From positions 248,001-312,000 of the forward strand of contig JAHDVF020000502.1 in the NCBI GenBank assembly GCA_022606425.2: 64,000 nucleotides of DNA, in the 5' to 3' direction. The translations under genes were made by a program, and so were the position numbers. The notes under the pieces are model-generated. The model saw only the letters and a program-made list of their open reading frames with translations. It did not search any database and was not told the origin of the DNA. Positions 32,801 to 41,000 of the stretch are shown here, in pieces; positions within the stretch are counted from its first letter, which is position 1; each line of letters opens with the position of its first letter. The DNA is from Lepidostoma basale. Taxonomy: Eukaryota > Arthropoda > Insecta > Trichoptera > Lepidostomatidae.

Positions 32801-33218
32801 CATTCTTTCCAAATGTCCAAACCATCCTAATGATCCCTTCATTATTTTGTTCAGAACACCATCATTTGCACCGCATTCACTTCTTATATTTTTATTCGAC
32901 ACTTATTAAAATAGACACTTAATACCAAATAACAAAAAACAAAAAGATAAGTAAGCATCATTCTTTATGATAATAGAACAAAACTACATACTTTGTACTT
33001 GTTTGTTCTTGGTTACTATTTACAATAACTTCCACCATTCAAATGTTGTATACATGTTGGCCTACTTATTATTTTGATTACAAGACAATACAATTTTTTA
33101 TCACACACCTGATATTGGAAATTCTGTTGTTAACTGCTGATAATAGATAAAATGTTCCCTTCATTTCCAGAAAGGACGTCAGCCTCTCTGCCGCCAAATA
33201 ATGATTCAATTTCAACAT
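11477..33218 (-). CDS. Mitochondrial-clan cytochrome P450, copy A (9 exons, 574 aa)
   Basis: Haem-thiolate monooxygenase, CYP12/CYP334-like by overall pattern; the exact family is not resolved. Exons in coding order: 33218-33109, 31428-31220, 27873-27740, 25304-25192, 24340-24224, 21255-20977, 19663-19492, 12911-12663, 11818-11477 (stop included). Every junction is GT-AG and the phases join without a break. Seen: a basic/hydrophobic N-terminus fitting a mitochondrial presequence; LPGP at about residue 87; C-helix WHVFR (W194, R198); I-helix AGIDT 374-378; K-helix ESAR (E432-R435); PERW 486-489; haem loop FGFGPRSCIG with Cys518. Family knowledge: mitochondrial-clan P450s take electrons from adrenodoxin; CYP12 relatives are often detoxifying. 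The substrate is unknown. Introns are packed with transposons. Tandem with copies B and C on the same strand. The start ATG at 33218 is conserved in copy B. Confidence 0.93.
12095..12290 (-). repeat. Old family alpha-like scrap shared with copy B intron 8
   Basis: TTTTAAATTAGATTGATCAT and CTCAATTTCTAACG recur at 36270-36440 in the same intron of copy B, implying insertion before the gene duplication. Confidence 0.55.
12663..12911 (-). CDS. P450 copy A exon 8 (K-helix ExxR)
   Basis: 249 nt, residues 379-461: begins TATSLINILY, includes CIKESARLYP (E432, R435) and ends GYQIPKG. Acceptor ATTCCAG, donor GTATGT. Confidence 0.93.
13000..13890. other. Unassigned intronic sequence; 13000-13260 GC-richer
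   Basis: Positions 13000-13260 are richer in GC (GGTCACGGCACCAAATGTGG) and may be part of an LTR or other element, but I could not place it. The rest is plain AT-rich intron. Confidence 0.35.
13922..14300 (+). repeat. Dispersed AGCTGACCC-type repeat
   Basis: Begins ACTAGCTGACCCGGCAACGC, the head of a repeat family common in arthropods. Related copies at 36733-37169 and 61200-61608; the stretch 14160-14300 recurs at 60380-60480. Confidence 0.6.
14262..14925. repeat. About 190-bp direct repeat (14262-14450 and 14727-14925)
   Basis: Both copies contain CCCTAAAGATGCCACCCAAA and TAAACGTCCAGTCTTAA with few differences. They bracket a retrotransposon scrap at 14450-14700. Confidence 0.75.
14450..14700 (-). 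mobile_element. Retrotransposon 3' scrap (with related 15225-15380)
   Basis: CACTCCTGGGCGTAGGCCTC and GACGTCCTGGGTTTCGGGTT appear at both 14460-14570 and 15240-15350. The minus-strand frame reads VQPETQDVLNFDGGTTLDA, as in decayed endonuclease-RT 3' ends. Confidence 0.6.
15225..15660 (-). mobile_element. Retrotransposon scraps (two joined pieces)
   Basis: 15225-15380 duplicates the 14450 scrap; 15530-15660 shows family beta pieces (RNTAIHDISKVEDVVRWGTQ). Confidence 0.55.
15661..16197. other. No feature recognised
   Basis: AT-rich intron of P450 copy A. Confidence 0.4.
16308..17157. mobile_element. Inner hAT element with 8-bp target duplication
   Basis: Ends CAGGGGGGTCGGCAAAA and (reverse complement) CAGAGGTCGGCAAAA; exact 8-bp duplication CGCTAGGT at 16300-16307 and 17158-17165. 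850 bp, no intact transposase. Contains a family beta retrotransposon scrap. Confidence 0.85.
16480..16830 (-). mobile_element. Family beta retrotransposon scrap inside the inner hAT element
   Basis: Complement encodes decayed pieces of the KTRLRPIVGRTVRDRIPNE-like region; third level of nesting. Confidence 0.5.
17129..17315 (+). repeat. Tandem repeat, period about 120 bp
   Basis: GCTCCGGAGCCGCATTTTGC ... AAAAGAGTCGAC occurs at 17129-17193 and 17249-17313, spanning the right end of the inner hAT element. Confidence 0.7.
17935..18000. repeat. 20-bp inverted repeat hairpin
   Basis: AGTAGTGTCAAATTTGTTTC at 17935 is nearly mirrored by AAACAAATTTGTCACTACT at 17982. Confidence 0.6.
18705..18850 (-). 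repeat. SINE family 1, best-preserved promoter
   Basis: On the minus strand: A box TGGCTGAGTGG (18829-18839) and perfect B box GGTTCGATTCC (18794-18804), then the family body. Lies in intron 7 of P450 copy A. Confidence 0.8.
18855..19264 (-). mobile_element. Family beta retrotransposon C-terminal fragment
   Basis: Reads INKTCVRPILAYIIETRADT, AEMRTLRMIAGKTIRDRVRN and GRPPKRWRDGWESTSQERPA*. Directly abuts the SINE at 18850. Confidence 0.8.
19492..19663 (-). CDS. P450 copy A exon 7 (I-helix)
   Basis: 172 nt, residues 321-378, ending at MLLAGIDT; exon 8 supplies the second Thr (AGIDTT). Protein identical to copy B exon 7, with one nucleotide difference seen (position 19605 area). Donor GTAATA. 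Confidence 0.93.
20125..20520. repeat. Unclassified dispersed repeat X, copy 1
   Basis: TTTTAAGTGCGCCGTTTTGT and CAATTACTCCAAGGGC at one end next to ATT-rich sequence; GAGCCAGTGAAGTTCC at the other. Also at 24789-25096 and in part at 31003-31190. Confidence 0.65.
20643..20939 (+). mobile_element. Family alpha retrotransposon fragment with TTAGG-like tail and 31-bp flanking direct repeats
   Basis: RWFGHMERMNEERM frame, then GATGGCGTGATGG followed by (GGTTA)n at 20901-20939. Flanked by GATAGCAAAACAAAATGAAC at 20611 and again at 20940 (about 31 bp, one mismatch), a probable target-site duplication. Confidence 0.75.
20977..21255 (-). CDS. P450 copy A exon 6
   Basis: 279 nt, residues 228-320, including the KWSLETIAYLALDARLG segment common in mitochondrial-clan P450s. 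Acceptor TTTCAG, donor GTGAGT. Confidence 0.93.
21388..21679. mobile_element. Foldback MITE, copy 1
   Basis: Ends TTAGTTGTATCTCAATAGAG and its inverted form ending at 21679; interior shares TAAAGCGTGCGCTTAACCCA with 29468-29995, 45832-46080 and 49051-49439. Confidence 0.75.
21838..21885 (-). ncRNA. Hammerhead-like motif, degenerate
   Basis: Minus strand: CTGATGA, a GTCA/TGAC helix with extra bases, GAAAC-AGCT-GTC. The core and GUC site are kept; stem I was not found. Confidence 0.5.
22050..22090 (+). ncRNA. Hammerhead-like motif, degenerate
   Basis: TTGATGA (first C lost), perfect 6-bp stem II GTCAAC-ATAG-GTTGAC, GAAAC-GGCT-GCC (GUC mutated). Confidence 0.5.
22398..23609 (-). mobile_element. 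mariner transposon, inactive copy
   Basis: 1212 bp, TA-flanked, terminal inverted repeats GGTCCTTACATATGAAATTG at both ends. Minus-strand transposase in broken frames: N-terminus YRVIYEYEFHRGTSAAETAR near 23320-23430 and catalytic HDNAKPH ... PAYSPDLAPTD near 22590-22715, 34 residues apart as in the DD34D triad. Several frameshifts, so no active enzyme. Lies in intron 5 of P450 copy A. Confidence 0.92.
23885..24210 (+). mobile_element. Family epsilon retrotransposon 3' fragment
   Basis: Carries the INVFHIRESTFKRQIFLTLM frame with stops and ends AAAATAAACTGATTTGATTGG, just before P450 exon 5 at 24224. Confidence 0.75.
24224..24340 (-). CDS. P450 copy A exon 5 (C-helix WxxxR)
   Basis: 117 nt, residues 189-227: NGPDWHVFRNKVNSIMMQPK and onward. 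W194 and R198 are the C-helix haem-propionate contacts; IMMQP is typical of CYP12-like proteins. Acceptor TTTTCAG, donor GTAAGT. Confidence 0.93.
24683..24790 (+). repeat. (ATT)n microsatellite
   Basis: Imperfect ATT/ATC run adjoining repeat X copy 2. Confidence 0.9.
24789..25096. repeat. Unclassified dispersed repeat X, copy 2
   Basis: Matches 20125-20520 by eye over most of its length and again abuts an ATT-rich run, as if that were its tail. Confidence 0.65.
25192..25304 (-). CDS. P450 copy A exon 4 (B-helix region)
   Basis: 113 nt, residues 152-188: IYKQESMDPQRDILKSMTYF and onward. Acceptor CTTTAG, donor GTGAGT. Same length and phase in copy B. Confidence 0.92.
25555..25690 (+). repeat. 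Penelope-terminus-like repeat
   Basis: ACAATGATGTAAAACTCCAT, AAAACGTCCG and GACATGTTTCACCCTTCTTA, as in each arm of the palindrome at 60713-60887. Confidence 0.55.
25692..26450. mobile_element. Two opposed family alpha retrotransposon scraps
   Basis: 25692-25860 runs on the minus strand (CCATCACGCCGTCTCCCCAA); 25865-26450 runs on the plus strand (heavily mutated VPTLM...SETWKWQK frame) and ends AACGGCGTGATGG. Confidence 0.65.
26451..26789. other. No feature recognised
   Basis: Intronic AT-rich sequence of P450 copy A. Confidence 0.35.
26790..27490 (-). mobile_element. Family alpha non-LTR retrotransposon, best C-terminal copy
   Basis: Open frame 27471-26821, 216 codons: EFVYLGSMFTRDGRVERDID, LLPTLMYGSEAWNWQKKDES, GRPRKTWHDQINQIL and a C-terminal FGETA* stop, followed by a (TTAG)n tail to 26790. 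RT palm missing, so 5'-truncated. Intact frame suggests recent activity of the family. Confidence 0.88.
27740..27873 (-). CDS. P450 copy A exon 3
   Basis: 134 nt, residues 107-151, with RYGDIVRLDQIAGINDTVF and SPEHIET (beta-1 region of the P450 fold). Acceptor TTTACAG, donor GTAAGT. Confidence 0.92.
28195..28236 (-). ncRNA. Hammerhead ribozyme, Penelope type, complete
   Basis: Minus strand: stem I CACA/UGUG, core CUGAAGA, one extra A, stem II GGGGC/GUCCC, GAAA, 2-bp stem III AC-AU-GU, cleavage triplet GUC. It lies about 110 nt 3' of the Penelope-like frame and on the same strand. Confidence 0.75.
28240..29230 (-). mobile_element. Penelope-like retroelement, 3' half with GIY-YIG domain
   Basis: The frame ending at 28346 (242 codons from its first Met at 29074) follows a thumb-like segment GLNFLDLTLN near 29160-29180; one stop/slip lies between them. 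The C-terminal part has GVYKLKRDDCPYYYIGKTTR ... RMKEHIR, the GIY-YIG nuclease signature of Penelope-like elements. RT core is missing. Flanked by hammerhead motifs in opposite orientations (28195, minus; 29245, plus). Confidence 0.85.
29245..29283 (+). ncRNA. Hammerhead-like motif (stem I weak)
   Basis: CTGAAGA, extra A, stem II GGAC-CGGGT-GTCC, GAAAC-AT-GTA. Cores and stems II and III intact; stem I pairing not convincing. Confidence 0.6.
29286..29470 (-). mobile_element. Retrotransposon C-terminal scrap
   Basis: Minus frame RDHVERMSDDRLPKAAANNS ... EEMSIQLEFCVPGNLDAIKT, with (GAA)n-rich end, as in other endonuclease-RT 3' ends here. Confidence 0.6.
29468..29995. repeat. Foldback MITE head-to-head palindrome
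   Basis: Arms 29468-29645 and 29731-29909 are near reverse complements (each with TTAAGCGCACGCTTTATGTA or its complement); the right copy then runs on to its terminus near 29985 (CGTCTCTATTGAGATACAAT). Confidence 0.75.
30485..30565 (+). repeat. (AAT)n/(ATT)n-rich microsatellite
   Basis: Runs of AAT and ATT; the open frame across it is low complexity. Confidence 0.75.
30614..30975 (+). mobile_element. Family gamma retrotransposon C-terminal fragment
   Basis: FEMWLYRRMLRVP then HLGHILRGEKYHLLQLILEG, FWLRNVREWTGIRSVKELFR and GTRQGT*. One stop near the start. Confidence 0.8.
31003..31190. repeat. Repeat X, partial copy 3
   Basis: Shares TGACTGGAAT, TGATCGGAGTAAACGTTGCC and TACGCTGGCGCTCTC with copy 1; ends just before P450 exon 2. 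Confidence 0.55.
31220..31428 (-). CDS. P450 copy A exon 2 (LPGP hinge)
   Basis: 209 nt, residues 38-106, phase 2 in and phase 1 out. Contains DLPGPNGLPIIGNTWRFIPK, the proline-rich hinge after the presequence. Flanked by CTTTCAG and GTGAGA. Confidence 0.92.
31500..32220. other. Intron 1 of P450 copy A; repeat scraps
   Basis: 31640-31720 is a Penelope-terminus-like scrap and 31905-31955 a hammerhead-like motif (CTGATGA, GCCAAC/GCTGGC helix, GAAA mutated to AAAA). Remainder unrecognised. Confidence 0.45.
32225..32450 (-). mobile_element. Retrotransposon C-terminal scrap
   Basis: Minus frame RRPIGRPRLRWEDEVGRDET then SWRRRILEAKARYGL*, a further endonuclease-RT 3' end. Confidence 0.7.
32522..32905 (-). 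mobile_element. Family alpha retrotransposon 3' fragment
   Basis: (CTAA)n at 32522, then complement of GRPRKTWHDQINQ-like coding; frame open 32902-32546. 5'-truncated. Confidence 0.8.
33109..33218 (-). CDS. P450 copy A exon 1 (start, presequence)
   Basis: 110 nt; 36 codons plus AG, starting MLKLNHYLAAERL. Ends AG|GTGTGT. The matching exon in copy B has the same length and phase, which supports this short exon and its start. Confidence 0.88.
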
Positions 33219-33380
33219 TTCACACAAAAAAATCCACAGAAAAATATCACAAACGAATTTTTCAAACTGAACAGTGCGCCTTCTGGTGTCAAATGATTAA
33301 ATCGCACGTAAATTATCAGTCAAAACAAAAACAATATTTGACACATGCACCCGACTCGATACGAGCCAGCGGTATAGCAA
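33219..33380 (-). promoter_or_regulatory. Putative core promoter and conserved upstream block of P450 copy A
   Basis: Minus-strand TCAGTT (33265-33270) fits the arthropod initiator and would give a 5' UTR of about 51 nt. Copy B has the same TCAGTT at the same distance. A block at 33358-33378 (plus strand GATACGAGCCAGCGGTATAG) is repeated upstream of copy B with one mismatch. No TATA box or DPE was recognised. Function is inferred from conservation between the two copies. Confidence 0.5.
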
Positions 33381-33844
33381 TTCTAGAAAAAACTCAAAGT
33401 AACATCATAAAATTGTAGCGTAAAAATATTTTTTGTATAATACGCTTTGTCAATTTCGCACGAAATACATTGCCGCCGTTTGAATTAACGTTATTTGAAT
33501 AATTACTAATTTTAATGCGCAAAGCTGTCAAGATAAAATTGGATATGGGAATTTCAGGTCTTTATGTAAAAAAGTTCATATTAAAAATATTGACGTATAT
33601 TTATTTATTGCTGTTTTATGTACATTTCGATTAGATTGCTTTTTTTATGCACACAAAATTAACCGATATTTTCTGAAATAATCTTCACAATTGTAGCATG
33701 TTTGAACGAATTTTTCTCATTTCATTGTAGTGTGTTTGAATAAAACTCATAGACACTTGGATAAAAATACGTTTATTTTTTATGCAAATGGTAGAGGTAT
33801 AACTATTTTGGTCGAATCAATAGTTTATATTTCATTCGATCTTC

Positions 33845-34110
33845 TGACGACAGATGAAACATTAAATAATTTATAATTAATATGAATGAAAACGTCTCTC
33901 TTCTAAAAAATTTAATATGATTTATGGTATTCACATGTTTCGCTCTTCATAATATCAAATGTTTATCTAACTCAGCTCTAACAATTAAAAATGTCTTAGA
34001 AAGGCGAAACGTGTCATTCGCATAAAATATAATAACAAGAAAGCAGATGTTTTTTTATTCATATTAATGATTTAATATGGAGTTTTACATCATTGTTCAA
34101 GAAACAATAT
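33845..34110. repeat. Head-to-head Penelope-terminus-like palindrome
   Basis: Left arm (33845-33960) with CACATGTTTCGCTCTTC is mirrored by right arm (33985-34110) with GAAAGGCGAAACGTGTCATT. Confidence 0.6.
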
Positions 34111-34364
34111 AAAATTTGTCATATACAAAACATGAAACAGTATAAATGTGACATAGTGTTAACATCTAAGTAAAAAGAAAACATGTGTATTTATTAAAAT
34201 AGTATTTTTATTTTTCATTTCAACATGATGGCATTATCTCTCCTCTTTCATTGTAGTGGACGGTTTAGCCGACTTTGGGTCGTTTCCAGGGAATTCGAGT
34301 GTTGTATTTCATAAAATAATAATGCACTTAGAGTATTTGTATCTCAATCATTTTTATTTGGTTA

Positions 34365-34404
34365 CACCAACCGGTTTCGCTCCCGCCGGGGCTTCGTCAG
34401 GGTG
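34365..34404 (-). ncRNA. Hammerhead ribozyme, complete
   Basis: Minus strand: stem I CACC/GGUG, core CUGACGA, extra A, stem II GC-CCC/GGG-GC with a bulged A, GAAA, stem III AC-CG-GU, cleavage site GUU. Lies about 350 nt 3' of P450 copy B. Confidence 0.75.
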
Positions 34405-34758
34405 AGATAGTAAACTAAATATAAAATCAGAGAACAACATAAGAAGAAAGAAATATTAACTGGAGGAGAGAAAGAGGGGGAGGGAAAGTGTGCGTGAGGA
34501 CGAATAGAATGTTAGAACGGTGAGTCATGATCATTAGGTACAAAATTATGGAGAATTTATAAATCAGATTTTAAGGCGGACAGGGGATTTAAAAAAAAGT
34601 GTATTATTATTTAATTTTATAACGTCACACCATAAATTAAGTGCTTCATACGAAGGTTTTGTTATATTTCACTTAAAACTCCACTGCTAAATAAATACAT
34701 TGAGTCACAAAGTAAATTATAAATGTAAATTAAAATATATTTGTTACTATACATTATT

Positions 34759-35088
34759 TTAATTCAAATCTTTAAATATAAATCCGAAAGGTCCTGTAAG
34801 GTGGTTGATGCTTGTAGTTGTTTTCTTGGGTGGTTCACCCTCCCAGGACATCTGGAAGTTCCTTATGAAATTGATGAGAGCCACTTCCATTTCTAGTTCA
34901 GCAAACCTCCTGCCGATGCAGGACCGGGGCCCGAATCCAAAGTGCATTGTAGAGAATGGGTGTGCGTTCTTATAGTGCAGCTCCGAATCCACGTTATCTC
35001 GGAGCCATCGTTCAGGGATGAATTCATTGGGACGTGCGTATTGCTCCTCCGTAATTGAGGTGAACATATGGACGAATACCATCCTCAT
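34759..35088 (-). CDS. P450 copy B exon 9 (haem-binding, stop)
   Basis: 330 nt, 109 codons plus stop. FIPERW and FGFGPRSCIGRRFAELE intact. Acceptor CTTTATAG. Confidence 0.95.
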   Translation of the reverse strand: MRMVFVHMFTSITEEQYARPNEFIPERWLRDNVDSELHYKNAHPFSTMHFGFGPRSCIGRRFAELEMEVALINFIRNFQMSWEGEPPKKTTTSINHLTGPFGFIFKDLN

Positions 35089-38000
35089 CTATAAAGAGAA
35101 TTTGAGTTCATGAGTTTGATGAGTGAGATACAATCGTTAGACGTAGATTTTTTTATCACAAAAATATTATTACAGTAGGACATGTCGAGAAAAATAAACC
35201 CATAAATGGAAAAACTATTGTTTTAAGTCATAAAAAAAATCAGCATTATGAAATTCCACATTGTTAACCCCTAAGTTATCTAAAAAGATGACTATATAGA
35301 ATTATATAATTTGTTATTCACGATTTATAGGAACTTTGTTTGATGATTTATAGAAAGTTTGACTTATATTGCATGAATGTGATGAAATCGACATGAATTT
35401 TTTATATGTGCCTAAACCAAATTATTTAAAATGGTTAGAATTGAGAAAACCTTTAGCTATATAAACATAATTTTAAAAAAATTATACGCTTTTAATAATT
35501 TTATCTAAACCACTTTATTTGTTAACACCAACTGGTTTCGCTTCCTCTGGAGCTTCGTCAAAAACCGGTTGGTGTTAATAAATAAATATTATTAAAAGTA
35601 AATTACTATTTTATTTAATAATGTCACAACAAAATATTTGCTTTATACGAAAGTTTACATAATTTCTAATAAACTTAAGGAGGTAGCACTTTAGAATTCC
35701 ATAATGACAATTTAAAAAGAAATAAATAAATAAAATTTTCCACTTTTGAGTTTATTATCGACATTTTATCGACTTTTGAAGGCTTTACACATCATAGGGA
35801 GAACAATATGAACTTTATAAAAGAGAGAAAAATAAACTCAAGAATTAAAAAAAACAAAGTTTTAATTCACAAAAAATCTTTATATAGATATATGAAATGA
35901 ATGGACGAGAGAAAAATGGTTAAAGAGTTGTAAATAAGCAGTGTGAGTTGAAAAAGAAACAAAGGACGGTAAATTAAAACATAACATGACCAAATTTATG
36001 GATTACGAAACTCTAGCTACGATAGCTACGATAAAATCTAGCTCGTATATTTGAAGTTGGAAAAATCGACGATCGTGCATGTTACGATGTACTCTGTAGA
36101 TCATCCTCTCTGCCTACTCCTCTGGACAAACGGCGTAATGGTTAATGAATTAGTTAATTAGAGGGAACCTGACTAATCATGAAACTATTTCCTAAAAAGA
36201 ATATGGACAGTTAGGATTGATTTTGCTTTTAGAATACTAATTTATTTAATTAAACTACGTAAAATTCACAAAGCGTTGATGCACTAGCGTCGATTTTCCT
36301 AACTTTTTAAATTAGATTGGTCATCCTACGTTTTCCCTGGACTCATTTTCTAACGCTATTCACATCATTTACGTGCAAGGTTTGCACTTTTTTTTTTCAT
36401 TAATTATTTATGTGAAATGAGAATAGTTCGATGTTATACGTTTCCTATCTTGTACGACGGTTTGAAATGGGAAAAAAATCCCTTGACAAAGCCATGATTA
36501 AAAAGCTGAATGTTCTTGAAATGTAGATATATCGCAGAATATTAGGAATATGGTGGACACTTAGAGAAAGACATTGAGTCACGGAATAAAAAAATACTGC
36601 AGTAAAAGTAGAGAGCTTAATGCTTACATATAATCTTAATAGATGGCGCTAGTGTAGATTGAACTAAAGTATGTGAAATGATAACTAAAAATATTTTATA
36701 AAGAAAGTGCACGGAGAATGATTTTTTTAAAGCACTAGCTGACCCAGCGCACTTCGTACCGCCTCAGAATCAATTAATATTGTGTTAACTTATTAGTTGA
36801 ATTAAATTCAGTTATTTATTAAGTTAAAATGAATACTCAATATGAATTAAGTTCAATTAATGTGCAAAAATCTAAATAAAAAGTATTTGAATTACATTGA
36901 CATGCATGTAATTCACGTGGTAGTAAGGGATTTGATTTATTGAAGCGAATCGAAATGATTCGGATAGCATTGTTGCACTACTTTCTGTTCAACTATTATA
37001 TTTGCTGGATGGAATGCACTCGGGTCGTTTTTTCTCGATATTTTATTAGTTATTTTGCTATTAGGGACGGAGACAAATCCAACAAATCAAAGATCATCAA
37101 AATCGGTCCAGCCGTTTTTGAGCTATAAATGGTGTTACTAACAGGACTTTGTTTTTTTTATATATAGATAAAATATGTAATACTAAAAAAAGTGTCTCTA
37201 CATTAGGCATTTGTTGGCAACCATGAACCCAATATACTAGATACAATAAGACAAATTTACTGTGGATGTTTATTGTACATACCCCTTTAGGAATCTGGTA
37301 ACCGGCTAGCACCGTGTTCTTGGTCAAGTCTCTCATAGTTCCTGGAGTGACGGGGTACAGCCTGGCTGATTCCTTGATGCAGGCTCGCATGTAGGGTAGT
37401 TGGTTCAGGTGCTCCTCTTTAAGCTCCGAGTTCTTGTTTGGGAGAAGGGTGAGAATCTCTTCTCTTAACTTCTCCTGTTTTAAAGCATTGGTACTAATAT
37501 GGTATAGGATGTTTACGAATGATGTTGCAGTCTGAAATATAAAAATTAGCTTTATTAACTGAAAAAAGAACTAGAATAATAAAACACCAAAACAATGACA
37601 AAACTTTTAAATATCAAAATGTAATGTAATGTAAGAGTTCAAAAGAATTTCCTTCAGTAGGTAAAATGTTATTATGATGAATTTTCTCAATGTTTCTGAA
37701 ACCAATCTGCATTTTTTTGTATCAAACACATGTATAAAATTCTTCGGTACGGGCATACGTAGTAGAACTCCTCTCAAACGGTAGAACCAATTTCGATGAA
37801 ATTCTTTGTGTGTATTTGAGTGGGTCCCTTGATGGTTTAGATTCACAATTGGCCCGGTAGGTGACCGTAAAAACCTTTAAATTTTACGAATAATTGACTC
37901 TCTGAGAATAATTCATAATTATGTTTGTTTACCATAGACGGCGCTGATGTCGAATTCCGTGTTTAAGCACGCGCAAATCACTTGCGTTGAAGCGTTGCGT

Positions 38001-41000
38001 AGATTTAAAATTCTGTTCGCTATATTTTGATATTCCATTTAGGCATGTATCGCAATTGGGTGTATAATTTAAGTTTATTATTCAACAACAAAACTTGTTG
38101 AAATAACTTAGCGTCAAGCCAATGCTCGGACAGGAGAACCACCGTCGGTGTTTTTTACTAACTATTTTGGTGGTTATTGGTAATACAAATTAGAATTAAA
38201 CAATGTGTAAATATTCATTATTTAAATGGAAAATTAAGAGTTTTATGAATGGAATACTTAAATATTTTATTTAAATACACCTTTACTTTTTTTTTTTTTT
38301 TACCGTAAACAAACTGGTATCGCTTTAAGCGGTACTTCATCAGGCCAACAAAACAAAAGTTTGGTATGTTAAGGGAAATGATAGTATACTTAATTTATTT
38401 TTATCAAAGTGTTAAGAAAGTATACGTTAAAGTTGTAAATGGAGTACGGAGTCGAGGCAGACCGAGGAAAACGTGACATGAACAAATTAACCAAATTTTA
38501 AAGGTTGGTCATGTAAGAAGTCGGAAGAATCGACGTGTGTGTATGACTCGCTGTATGAATATGTAGGAGGTTAGAGAGGTGTGCCTCTCTGCCTACCCCT
38601 GCGAGGAAATGGCATGATGGTTTGTTTGTTTGTTTGTCAAAACGTATGCTTATGTTTTTTTTATTATTATTATTTATTTTTAAAGTATTAAAAGATATTG
38701 CAATGTTTCACCTTATTTATCATATATTCGGACTAGTCAAATTATTACATACATTCTTATGAAGAAATTAAAATATGGTGTGATATAAATAAATATAATT
38801 TTTCATTAATTTTATAGAGTTTTAATAAATATTGGAACGAGAGTCAAATAAAGTAAAAACTATAATCTTTTTATCTGTAGAATAAGGCGATGAAGATGTT
38901 ACATTTTATCATAATAAAATTGATAAAACGAAATACTGCGTAATGTATTACCGTATCGATTCCCGCGAGCAACATGTCCGATACCATCACAACCGCCACT
39001 TTGGGGTCTATATCCAGGAGTTTCTCCAACACACTTGCTTCTTTGTCGCTGTTACCTGCATTCCCCGATGTTCTTTTCTCTGTAATCTTTTCCATGGCGG
39101 TTTTTATGTGGGCTTCTGCCAGTCTGGAAAATATTAAGACAAAATAATTCTGGTTTATAAGATACTTAAAACAAAAAAAAAATAAAGAGGTTTTGAAAAT
39201 ATACAGGTTCCAAATTGTCTAAAATGAAAAATGTTCGATGCATGCATACTGCCTACCCTAACATATAGTCTAGAGACAACCACCCTAAAGCAAAAAGTGT
39301 CCATAAACTAAAAATCATACTACGATCCATGGAGAGACAAATGCTCGGCGTGAGTCTCCGAGACAAAATAAGAAATGAAGAAATAAGACGCCGAACCCAA
39401 TTTGCCGACATCAAGGATGGTACGGCTTAATTAAAGTGGCAATAGGCTGGACATATAGCAAGACAGAGCAATACCCGATGGACATCCCAAATACTTTAGC
39501 GGAGACTTTGGATACCGAAAAGGAGTATCGGGAGGCCACCTAAAAGATGGACTGACGATATTGCCCGAATATCTGGAACGACCTGGATGCGGAAGGGACA
39601 AGATAGGGATGAGAGAAAGAAAATAGAAGAGGCCTATATCCAGCAGCAAGGGGAAGAAGGCTGAAGGAGAAGAAGAAGTTACTTATATTATAGTTTAGTA
39701 AATAGAAAAAGTAGTCGACTGACATTTAATCAATTACTGAAAGGTGGCCCTGTTGGAAGAACAAGAAGAGGGGTGAGAGTTGTGTGAAGATAGAACAGTA
39801 TGGTGGTCCAGCCTTTTTGCCTACATCTCCGAGGAAACGGCGTGATTGCTAGTTAGTTAGTAAGTTATGTTTTAGGAAATTTGTGGTGGTTACGAGTTTT
39901 ATATATTATATGATTTTAACTGGCGTTCTGCCAGTTGGTACTTATGGTCTTGAAACTGTAACATTGTCCAAACAAAGTGCCGAGAAACTACGAGTAACCC
40001 AAAGAACCATGGAAAGAGCCATGTTAGAAATAAGCCTAAGAGACAGAGTCAGAAACGATACGGTGAGAGAAAAAACAAAGGTCACTGATATCATCCACCA
40101 GGTGGCGACTCTAAAATGGCAATGGGCAGGTCACGTAGCCATAAGCTTGGATGAAAAATGGACAAGAAGACTGCTGACTTGGAGACCGTGGAAGGCAAAG
40201 AGAAGTGCAGAGCGACCGCAACAACGGTGCAAGGATGATCTGAACAGACACGTCGGAATAACCTGGATGCAGTCTGCACAGGACAGAGATACATGAAAGC
40301 GAATGGAGGAGGCCTTTGCTCAGGAGCGGACGGGAATAGGCTGAGGAAGAAGAAGAAGAAGAAGGTTATACATTAAACAAACAAAATGTTACTCACTTGA
40401 TCTGTTCGTGATAGAGTTTCATACCCTTCCTGTAGGCGGGAGTTGAAACATGTTTCCAGATACTTGGAGTAAAGTCTAATTTCTCTCCGATTTGGAAGAT
40501 TTCCCTTGCATTCGTGACCATTTTTTGCGGACTGGAGTCTTCCGGTAGATTGTCAGCAAGGCAACCTAGCCGCGCGTCCAAAGCTAGATACGCAATTGTC
40601 TCCAAAGACCATTTGTTAGTTTCGTTCATAATTTGATCGCCAATTTCGTTTTTAGAGTTTCTAAGCCTCTTGATTCTGAAAGAATTATGGATAACAACAT
40701 TTTTATACACAATCGGTTTTGAATTTATCCGTAATTTAAAAGAGGTAAAATCTGACGTAATTTTTATTTAAAAAATATAAATCTCTTTTTAAAATACGTA
40801 ACAGCTATTATGTCAAAGATTTGTAATAAAATGTTGGACATTATTTAAGAAAACTATTATAAATATATAAGGACACAAAGACATATCTGCAAGCTTTTAT
40901 CAAGCAAGCAAGCATTATCTTCTTGCTAATAATTCTTATAAAACACGGTTGAAGTAGAAACGCCAACCTTAGAATTTTCTTAAGCGATTTTCAATGTAAT

